Source of the DNA: an uncultured Flavobacteriales bacterium
Lineage (GTDB): Bacteria; Bacteroidota; Bacteroidia; Flavobacteriales_E; Vicingaceae
Reading direction: 5' to 3'
Assembly: GCA_913059105.1 (NCBI GenBank)
Contig: CAJXRL010000070.1
Span: 1 to 11,281, forward strand
DNA: 11,281 nt
In this document: piece after piece, positions 6,218 through 11,281 of the stretch
Layout of the letters: every line of letters starts with the position of its first letter
Numbering within the stretch: position 1 is the stretch's first letter
Notes under the pieces: model-generated
What the model saw: the letters and a program-made list of their open reading frames with translations, nothing else
What the model was told of the DNA's origin: nothing
Databases searched by the model: none
Made by a program: the position numbers and the translations under genes

Positions 6218-7129
6218 TTAATCGTGTCTAGCACCCTTGAATATCCTAAATATATGCAGCAGAGAAGGGAAGAGGGCATCCATTGTTTCTTTGGCTCCGT
6301 TTGTCGAGCCCGGTAACGTAAGTACAAGAGAGCTATCAATCACTCCTGCAACTCCTCGAGAAAGCATAGAGTACGGAGTTCTATCTTGGCCATACGCTCT
6401 TGCAGCTTCCATTATACCGGGAATTTCTCGATCTAGTAAAGGTTTGATTGCATCAGGAGTAACATCTCTTACTGATAACCCTGTTCCTCCAGTGAAAATA
6501 ATCAGGTCAACTTTTTGTTCAGAATAACCTTTCACTTTTTGCTGAATGGCTTCAATCTCATCAGGAATAATATCGTAATTGCTTATTCCAACATCGCAAG
6601 CTTTAAGTTTTTCAATAATGGCTTTACCCGCAGCATCTACCTTTGTGCCTGCCGAAATAGTATCTGAACAAACAATAACAGCTGCTTTTAAATCCTTTCT
6701 GAATTTATCTTTAAAATCAGATTTCCCACCTTTTTTTTCGACTAATTTAATAGAATGAATTTCGATGCCTTTATCAATGGGCTTGAGCATATCATATAAA
6801 GTGAGCGATACAACAGATGCTGCATGCATGGCTTCAACCTCAACCCCAGTTTTGTAAATGGTTTTAACCTTTACTTTAATAATTAGGTCAAGATCCTTTA
6901 TTTCATAGGAAATGCCAGTGTACTCAATTGGCATAGGATGGCAATCAGGGATGATGTTGGCCGTTTGTTTTATTCCTAATAAACCAGCGGCTTTTGCCAT
7001 TTCAAGCACATCTCCTTTGGGAACCGTTTTGTTTTTAATGGCATCAATAGTATCCTGATGTGAAACTTTTACAATAGCTTGAGCTGTTGCAATTCTGAGG
7101 GTATTGAATTTATGCGTTATGTCTATCAT
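6218..7129 (-). CDS. moaCB: MoaC-MoaB bifunctional Moco biosynthesis protein
   Basis: This 303-residue fusion joins two Moco enzymes. Residues 1-140 are MoaC, which helps convert GTP to cyclic pyranopterin monophosphate. The motifs are PKGDV (37-41), IPDCHPMP (60-67), TGVEVEAMHAASV (94-106), LYDMLKP (111-117) and GGKS (134-137). Its Lys38, His64, Asp113 and Lys116 correspond by eye to the E. coli active residues K51, H77, D128 and K131. Residues 148-300 are a MoaB/MogA-type domain that adenylates molybdopterin, with VCSDTISAG (153-161), FTGGTGLSVRDVTPDA (212-227), EIPGIMEAAR (235-244) and LPGS (272-275). The ATG lies 9 bases after the moaE stop. Fusions of this order are known in Bacteroidota. 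The gene ends the Moco run, and a 203-base gap with a separate promoter region follows. Confidence 0.94.
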   Translation of the reverse strand: MIDITHKFNTLRIATAQAIVKVSHQDTIDAIKNKTVPKGDVLEMAKAAGLLGIKQTANIIPDCHPMPIEYTGISYEIKDLDLIIKVKVKTIYKTGVEVEAMHAASVVSLTLYDMLKPIDKGIEIHSIKLVEKKGGKSDFKDKFRKDLKAAVIVCSDTISAGTKVDAAGKAIIEKLKACDVGISNYDIIPDEIEAIQQKVKGYSEQKVDLIIFTGGTGLSVRDVTPDAIKPLLDREIPGIMEAARAYGQDRTPYSMLSRGVAGVIDSSLVLTLPGSTNGAKETMDALFPSLLHIFRIFKGARHD

Positions 7130-7138
7130 TTTAATCTT

Positions 7139-7597
7139 TTACTTATTTACTTTCCAAATATGTGTATCGTCTTCAAAAATTTCCTTTCCAAAAATGGGTG
7201 CCTTGGCTTTTAATTCTTCTACAATAAATCTAGAAGCATTATAAGAGGCATCTCTATGTGCTGACGAAACAAATACAAAGAGACAAACTTCTCCAGTTCT
7301 TACCATATTTAAGCTGTGGTAGATGTGCATACAGACCAAATCAAACTTTTCGAAGGCCTCTTCTCTTATTCGATGAATCTCTTTTTCAGCCATTTCTGCA
7401 TAAGCAGTATATTCGATGGCCTTAACTTCTTTTCCGTCAATGATATCATTACGTACTTGACCCAAAAAGATATTATGAGCACCAATGCTTGTTTTTGTTT
7501 GATGTTTAGCAATTGACTCTGCTATAAACTCAGAACTAATCGCTCCTTCAATGAACACTTTTTTTGGTTTTTTCTCGGGACTTTGGGTTGTACTCAT
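7139..7597 (-). CDS. moaE: Molybdopterin synthase large subunit MoaE
   Basis: This 152-residue protein is the catalytic subunit that transfers sulfur from MoaD thiocarboxylate onto the pyranopterin precursor. Motifs are GAHNIFLGQVRN (39-50), IEYTAYAEMAEKEI (61-74), SSAHRDASYNASRF (111-124) and LKAKAPIFGKE (129-139), ending IWKVN. Lys130 matches E. coli K119. The second active lysine, K126 in the E. coli PxWKKE motif, aligns with Gly137, and Lys138 sits one residue later, so the catalytic lysine appears shifted by one. The N-terminal 12 residues are lysine- and proline-rich and add to the usual length. The ATG overlaps the MoeB-rhodanese stop by four bases (ATGA), so the two are translationally coupled. 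Confidence 0.94.
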   Translation of the reverse strand: MSTTQSPEKKPKKVFIEGAISSEFIAESIAKHQTKTSIGAHNIFLGQVRNDIIDGKEVKAIEYTAYAEMAEKEIHRIREEAFEKFDLVCMHIYHSLNMVRTGEVCLFVFVSSAHRDASYNASRFIVEELKAKAPIFGKEIFEDDTHIWKVNK

Positions 7598-8727
7598 ATC
7601 GTTTCTTTAATCAAATTCACTTTATTGGATTCACTGTTTAACCAAGATTCTATTCCACCTTGCAGATTCCAAAGCGTGTTAAAATCTAATTCTTCTTGAA
7701 GGAATGAGACGGCTCTTTTGCTTCTTTTTCCTGTTTGGCAATATATTACTACAGTTTTGTTTTTTGAAATTTTAGCATAAGAATCTGAAATCTGTTTGGA
7801 AGGAATTTTCAAGCCACTCAACTCAGCTATTTGAGGTAATTCATTCAACTCTCTTACATCTATAAATTGGATGGCTTCATTTGAAGCTAGTTTTTCTTTG
7901 AGTTCTTCAACGGTTATTTCTCTAACTGATGCTGTTGTTTCACAATCGATAATATAGTTATCGGGTGATATAGACATCGCTAATTGCTTCTTGATTGCTG
8001 CATCAATCCTGTCCACTTTAATAAGAGTCGTGGAGTTGTTTTGAGTATTGATTAACATCAACTTTCCAGATAGTGTTTCTCCGATACCCAATATCATTTT
8101 CAAAGCTTCATTGGCTTGATACGTACCAATAATTCCTGGCAATACACCTAATACTCCTGATTCACTGCAGTTTGGGATTGTATTAGCTTTTGGCGGCGTT
8201 GGGAAAAGACAGCGATATGTAGGGCCATTTTTGTAATTAAAAACGGCTACTTGACCTTCAAAACGATGAATTGCACCGTATACAAATGGTTTCCCAGCTA
8301 AAAGAGATGCATCGTTCACCAAGTATCGGGTAGCAAAATTATCTGTTCCGTCTATAATTAAATCGTAATCCTTAAAAAGAGATACTGCATTTTGATAATC
8401 TAACTTTTTGGGATATGCAGTAATCGTTACAAAGGGATTTAATTTTTCCAATTGTTCTTTAGCTGCGATTGCTTTATTTATTCCAATTAGTGAAGAGTTG
8501 AATAAGATTTGTCGATGCAGATTACTCTCTTCAACTAAATCAAAATCAATGACACCAATTGCACCAATTCCTGCCGCTGCAAGATATTGCAAAACAGGGC
8601 AGCCTAATCCACCAGCTCCAATAACTAGAACTTTGGCCTTTTTTAGTTTTTCCTGACCATCGACGCCAATCTCATTTAACTGAATTTGCCTGCTGTACCG
8701 GTTTTTTTCCTCTTTTGTCAATGACAT
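7594..8727 (-). CDS. moeB: MoeB-type MoaD adenylyltransferase fused to rhodanese domain
   Basis: Starting at the ATG at 8727 gives 377 residues. The E1-like domain (1-245) activates the MoaD C-terminus as an acyl-adenylate: RYSRQ (10-14), nucleotide loop GAGGLGCP (37-44), NLHRQ (69-73), DGTDN (126-130) and NCSESGVLGVLPGIIG (186-201) with Cys187. The C-terminal rhodanese domain (about 272-365) has the loop CQTGKRS (330-336), with Cys330 able to carry persulfide sulfur. The family's structural zinc site is mostly missing: CYRC is TYRC (170-173) and the second CxxC is absent. An in-frame upstream ATG at 8775 would overlap moaD by 32 bases and add 16 unrelated residues, so I prefer 8727. The fusion could combine MoaD activation and sulfur transfer, like eukaryotic MOCS3; that comparison is inference. 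Confidence 0.92.
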   Translation of the reverse strand: MSLTKEEKNRYSRQIQLNEIGVDGQEKLKKAKVLVIGAGGLGCPVLQYLAAAGIGAIGVIDFDLVEESNLHRQILFNSSLIGINKAIAAKEQLEKLNPFVTITAYPKKLDYQNAVSLFKDYDLIIDGTDNFATRYLVNDASLLAGKPFVYGAIHRFEGQVAVFNYKNGPTYRCLFPTPPKANTIPNCSESGVLGVLPGIIGTYQANEALKMILGIGETLSGKLMLINTQNNSTTLIKVDRIDAAIKKQLAMSISPDNYIIDCETTASVREITVEELKEKLASNEAIQFIDVRELNELPQIAELSGLKIPSKQISDSYAKISKNKTVVIYCQTGKRSKRAVSFLQEELDFNTLWNLQGGIESWLNSESNKVNLIKETI

Positions 8728-8743
8728 TTTATCTAAATTAAGT

Positions 8744-8983
8744 CTAGCCTCCAGAAAATGGAGGAAGAATAGCAACTGTATCGTTCTCGGCTAACTCAAC
8801 GGATTTATTTATTAAGGTTTTGTTAATGGCCATTCGATAATCTACCTCATACAAATTGTTGTATTTTTCTTCCAATAAACGGCTAAGATCTTCTGAGCTT
8901 GCTTGTTTTCCAATATCAAGAAACTCTTCATTGGTTTTTGCTATCTCACTAACCAAACCGAAATATTTAAGATTAATCTTCAT
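8744..8983 (-). CDS. moaD: Molybdopterin synthase sulfur carrier MoaD
   Basis: This 79-residue ubiquitin-like protein opens with MKINLKYFGLVSEIAK, the beta-grasp start of the family, and ends PPFSGG. The C-terminal diglycine becomes a thiocarboxylate and delivers sulfur within the MoaD-MoaE complex. The stretch AINKTLI (52-58) followed by LAENDTVAILPP (64-75) is also typical. Its start overlaps the end of mobA by 11 bases, and the MoeB-type gene follows after 16 bases, so carrier and activating enzyme are encoded side by side. Length matches the family. Confidence 0.95.
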   Translation of the reverse strand: MKINLKYFGLVSEIAKTNEEFLDIGKQASSEDLSRLLEEKYNNLYEVDYRMAINKTLINKSVELAENDTVAILPPFSGG

Positions 8984-9557
8984 GTATTTCCAGTTCTTTT
9001 AGGGTATTCATATTTGCCATCATTTTCTCATCGAAAAAAGGCAGTTCTGTGGACAATTGCACTTGCTTTGTTTTAACAAATTCTAAGGCAGACTTTACTG
9101 CCAGTTTATCTTCTGCTAATCTTTTGCTCAATGTAGCATAACATGCTTTAGTATACACAGCAGTCAGCGGATAAAGCTTGGCCTTATATGAAGGAACAAC
9201 TGCTTCGTAGCCTTTTGATTGTTCCAATAAATGAGAGAGCAGGGCAGAGGAGATGTATGGACTATCGCAAGTTACCATTACATTTAAATCTGTTTTTGAA
9301 ATGGATAAGGCAGTGCAAATTCCAGCCAAAGGTCCTTTCTCTTTTACAAGATCAGAAAGTACTGGATATCCAAAAGAATTGTAGTCAGTATTATTTGAAA
9401 TAATATATATCGATGAACAAACTTCCTTTAATGCTTGAATTGAATATTCAATCATTTGTTTTCCATTAAAGTCAATTAGACCTTTATCTTTTCCCATCCG
9501 ACTGCTTTTTCCGCCAGCCAAAACAAAACCACTAATTTCTTTTTTTATTGGAATCAT
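8973..9557 (-). CDS. mobA: Molybdenum cofactor guanylyltransferase MobA
   Basis: This 194-residue nucleotidyltransferase adds GMP to Moco to make the guanine dinucleotide form. The nucleotide-binding loop is LAGGKSSRMGKDKG (13-26). Asp69, GPLAGI (75-80) and CDSP (97-100) follow as in the family, and the length is typical. The ATG at 9557 shares one base with the upstream stop codon (TGATG). A TTG one codon earlier also reads in frame but is less likely as a start. SorA-type enzymes use unmodified molybdopterin, so a dinucleotide cofactor suggests that the cell has another molybdoenzyme elsewhere, an inference. Its 3' end overlaps moaD. Confidence 0.93.
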   Translation of the reverse strand: MIPIKKEISGFVLAGGKSSRMGKDKGLIDFNGKQMIEYSIQALKEVCSSIYIISNNTDYNSFGYPVLSDLVKEKGPLAGICTALSISKTDLNVMVTCDSPYISSALLSHLLEQSKGYEAVVPSYKAKLYPLTAVYTKACYATLSKRLAEDKLAVKSALEFVKTKQVQLSTELPFFDEKMMANMNTLKELEIHED

Positions 9558-9907
9558 CAAAAGTCCTTCATTAGTTTTTCAAATTCTACATCTAAAAATT
9601 GCTGGCAGCTATTGTTCAATTTTTGATACATTTCAATGGCACTTTTTCCCTTTTTAGTTAAGGTGGTACCGCCACCGCCTTTACCACCCGATGTTTTTAT
9701 TACCAATTCCTTACCGGCTGTTCGATTCATCGATTGCACCAATTTCCAGGCTTTCAAGTATGACATTTTCATAGATCCTGCGGCCTTTGTGATTGAACCA
9801 TATTCTTCAATTGCTTTGAGTAATCGAATCCTTCCTTCGCCTAAGAAAGTATCTTCCTGGTCAACTATCCATAATTTGCTTTTTATTTTTAAGGAAGAGT
9901 TTTTCAT
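9557..9907 (-). CDS. modE: Stand-alone ModE-type winged-helix regulator
   Basis: This 116-residue protein matches the DNA-binding N-terminal domain of ModE, the molybdate-responsive regulator. Visible parts are LGEGRIRLLKAIEEYGSITKAA (about 22-43), a recognition-helix region SMKMSYLKAWKLVQSMN (45-61), and a wing with an unusually glycine-rich TSGGKGGGGTTLTKKG (72-87). The two MOP molybdate-binding domains of full ModE (about 260 residues) are absent and there is no sign of truncation, so how it senses molybdate is unclear. It heads the Moco run and couples to mobA by a TGATG overlap. A ModE-like operator overlaps its own promoter, which suggests autoregulation. Confidence 0.88.
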   Translation of the reverse strand: MKNSSLKIKSKLWIVDQEDTFLGEGRIRLLKAIEEYGSITKAAGSMKMSYLKAWKLVQSMNRTAGKELVIKTSGGKGGGGTTLTKKGKSAIEMYQKLNNSCQQFLDVEFEKLMKDF

Positions 9908-9910
9908 AGG

Positions 9911-9938
9911 TTCGTTATATTAACAAAGATATAGCGCT
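9911..9938. promoter_or_regulatory. ModE-box-like operator
   Basis: The two 11-base halves TTCGTTATATT and GATATAGCGCT are separated by six bases (AACAAA). As I recall it, the ModE consensus is two half sites, ATCGNTATATA and TATATAACGAT, spaced by six or seven bases. By eye about 18 of 22 half-site bases agree, with spacing of exactly six. The site ends four bases upstream of the modE start and covers the -7 element, a good position for repression. Confidence 0.68.
9924..9931 (-). promoter_or_regulatory. Promoter -7 element TATCTTTG for the modE run
   Basis: On the minus strand TATCTTTG is a perfect match to the Bacteroidota -7 consensus TAnnTTTG. No convincing -33 TTTG is seen at the expected distance. 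Transcription would begin about 10 bases before the modE ATG, giving a very short leader. The element lies inside the ModE-like operator. Confidence 0.55.
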
Positions 9939-9992
9939 AAACACTAAATTTAGCCATTTTTCTGAGTTATTATTTAGTTAATAAGGTATTGG

Positions 9993-11177
9993 TTATGGCA
10001 GCATCTGAACTTCTACCTGTTCTCCTTTTTTAATCCCGCTCTTATTTTCAGGAATATAAACCACTGCATTAGCCACAGCAAAAGTGTGTAACATGGCAGA
10101 ACTTTGACCGTCGAGCAATTCCACATAACCGTCTTTAGCTAACGCTTTTAAAAAGTGCGCTCGATCTCCCTTTTTTAGGTAATCGTTTTGTGAAACAAGC
10201 GTTCTTTTTTCCAAGGAGCAAGAAGGTTCTCCACTCATTTTTCTCAAGGCATATAATACGTATTGGTAATAACACAACAAAGCCGCTGCCGGATTACCGG
10301 GTAAGGCAAAGATGTTACAGCTGCCTTTTTTGCCATAATAGAGTGGTTTGCCTGGTTTCTGTTTTACCTTGTAAAAAATTTCTTCCACATTTAAGATGCT
10401 AAGCGCCTTTCCAACAAAATCATAGTCTCCAACTGAGATTCCTCCCGAAAGAATAATCACATCCATGCTTTCAATCATTGCTTTAATCAACTGCACGGTA
10501 GATTCAAGATTATCTTCAACAATTACTATTTTTGAAACATGATAGTCGCTTGATTGAAGAGCAGTTGCAAGCGTTGCCGAATTGCTTTCGTAAATCTGCC
10601 CAGGTTTTAAGACTTGCCCTGCTTTGATTAATTCATTCCCGGTTACAATCAATCCAACTTTTGGTTTCGAATGCACTTTTAAAGCACTAATGCCAAAGCC
10701 ATTTAAAAAACCAATTCCTGCAGGACTAAGAACAGTGCCTTTAGCTAAAGCTAGTTCTCCCGCTTTAATTTGTTCGCCGGTCGGTCTAATGTTAATTCCT
10801 GCTTTTATCTCTTGATTAATTTGAATTTCATTTGCAATGACTTCAACTACTTCTTGCATGATTACGCTCATCGTTCCTTCTGGAACCATTGCTCCTGTGA
10901 AAATTCGAACGGCTTCTCCTTCTTTTAAATAGATGCTAGCTGAATCGCCCGCTTTTACTTCACCTATTAATTTGAATTTGTTGGATGGTGTGCCATCTTT
11001 AAATAAACCAATGGCATATCCGTCCATAGCAGATTGATGAAAAGGAGGTAGAGAAATACTTGCGATAACATCTTCAGATAAGGTATAGCCTAAACTATCC
11101 GTCAATTCAATAGAAATAGAACCTAATGCTTTAGTATTTAATTCAACTAATTCTTTTGCCTCTTCTACTGCTATCAT
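9993..11177 (-). CDS. moeA: Molybdopterin molybdenumtransferase MoeA
   Basis: This 394-residue enzyme inserts molybdate into adenylated molybdopterin to make Moco. Motifs in order are PPFHQSAMDGYA (44-55), GEVKAGD (72-78), RIFTGAMVPEG (91-101), RPTGEQIKAGE (131-141), VTGNEL (178-183), LSGGISVGDYDFV (243-255), KPGKP (274-278) and LPGNPAA (292-298). Length and motifs are normal for the family. The last domain ends at residue 394 with QVEVQMLP. It is separated from modE by 85 bases that hold no strong terminator, so partial read-through is possible. Its own -7 element lies just upstream of the ATG. The expected partner gene moaA is not visible and may be beyond the contig edge. Confidence 0.95.
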   Translation of the reverse strand: MIAVEEAKELVELNTKALGSISIELTDSLGYTLSEDVIASISLPPFHQSAMDGYAIGLFKDGTPSNKFKLIGEVKAGDSASIYLKEGEAVRIFTGAMVPEGTMSVIMQEVVEVIANEIQINQEIKAGINIRPTGEQIKAGELALAKGTVLSPAGIGFLNGFGISALKVHSKPKVGLIVTGNELIKAGQVLKPGQIYESNSATLATALQSSDYHVSKIVIVEDNLESTVQLIKAMIESMDVIILSGGISVGDYDFVGKALSILNVEEIFYKVKQKPGKPLYYGKKGSCNIFALPGNPAAALLCYYQYVLYALRKMSGEPSCSLEKRTLVSQNDYLKKGDRAHFLKALAKDGYVELLDGQSSAMLHTFAVANAVVYIPENKSGIKKGEQVEVQMLP

Positions 11178-11207
11178 CTTTTACTTTCTTTGATAAGAAT
11201 TTAGTTT

Positions 11208-11215
11208 CAAATATA
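11208..11215 (-). promoter_or_regulatory. Promoter -7 element TATATTTG for moeA
   Basis: On the minus strand TATATTTG matches the TAnnTTTG consensus exactly and lies 31 bases upstream of the moeA ATG. The -33 region falls at the limit of genomic sequence (insert ends at 11235), so it cannot be judged. Confidence 0.5.
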
Positions 11216-11235
11216 ATACTTTGAGGACCTATTTC

Positions 11236-11281
11236 CTGTCTCTTATACACATCTCCGAGCCCACGAGACAGGCAGAAATCT
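11236..11281. other. Nextera i7 sequencing adapter (right contig end, artefact)
   Basis: This is the reverse complement of the left-end adapter: mosaic end CTGTCTCTTATACACATCT (11236-11254), read-2 primer tail (11255-11269), index AGGCAGAA (11270-11277) and ATCT from P7. It is not genomic. Genes expected upstream of moeA are lost at this boundary. Confidence 0.98.

Noticed and set aside
8728..8775. Upstream ATG for the MoeB-rhodanese gene
   Set aside because: It would overlap moaD by 32 bases and add residues that are the out-of-frame reading of the moaD 3' end.
9940..9993. AT-rich inverted repeat TTATTA-ACTAAA-TAATAA after moeA as a terminator
   Set aside because: The stem has no G-C pairs and no T-run follows, so it is unlikely to terminate transcription.
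1..11281. 46-47-base terminal inverted repeats suggesting a transposon
   Set aside because: Both repeats are Nextera adapter with an i7 index, and no transposase lies between them.

Overview
The window is one assembled contig from an AT-rich bacterium, most likely a member of Bacteroidota (Flavobacteriia- or Cytophagia-like). This is an inference from several features: a MoaC-MoaB fusion, a DUF2805/TIGR03643 gene beside photolyase-family genes, a SorA-type sulfite oxidase with a membrane-anchored cytochrome c, AT-rich leaders without clear Shine-Dalgarno sequences, and TAnnTTTG promoter elements. Both ends are not biological. Bases 1-47 and 11236-11281 are Nextera i7 adapter in inverted orientation, so the genuine insert is 48-11235. 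Every real gene is on the minus strand, so transcription runs from the right end to the left.

Right to left, the first block is molybdenum cofactor (Moco) synthesis. It holds moeA (9993-11177), then a tightly overlapping run: a stand-alone ModE-type DNA-binding protein (9557-9907), mobA, moaD, a MoeB-rhodanese fusion, moaE and a MoaC-MoaB fusion (6218-7129). An element resembling the ModE operator overlaps a perfect Bacteroidota -7 element just upstream of modE. moaA and molybdate transport genes are absent and may lie off the contig.

The second block (3395-6014) is a molybdoenzyme unit that would use this cofactor: a Tat-type sulfite dehydrogenase (SorA-like, apparent TTG start), a membrane-anchored monohaem cytochrome c (SorB-like) and a lipoprotein two-domain sulfurtransferase. 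Together they suggest sulfite oxidation in the cell envelope, with the sulfurtransferase possibly producing or handling the sulfite. A candidate terminator closes this unit.

The third block (48-3049) is a flavin/light unit: a small DUF2805 protein, an antenna-less photolyase-family protein with canonical catalytic residues, a full-length photolyase/cryptochrome-family protein whose canonical residues are largely replaced, and the first 46 codons of a flavin reductase-family protein cut off by the adapter. The genes overlap or nearly touch. The complementary state of the two photolyase-family proteins, together with a linked flavin reductase, is the most unusual biology here. The only gene-free stretch over 300 bases is 3050-3394, between the second and third blocks; it contains hairpins.
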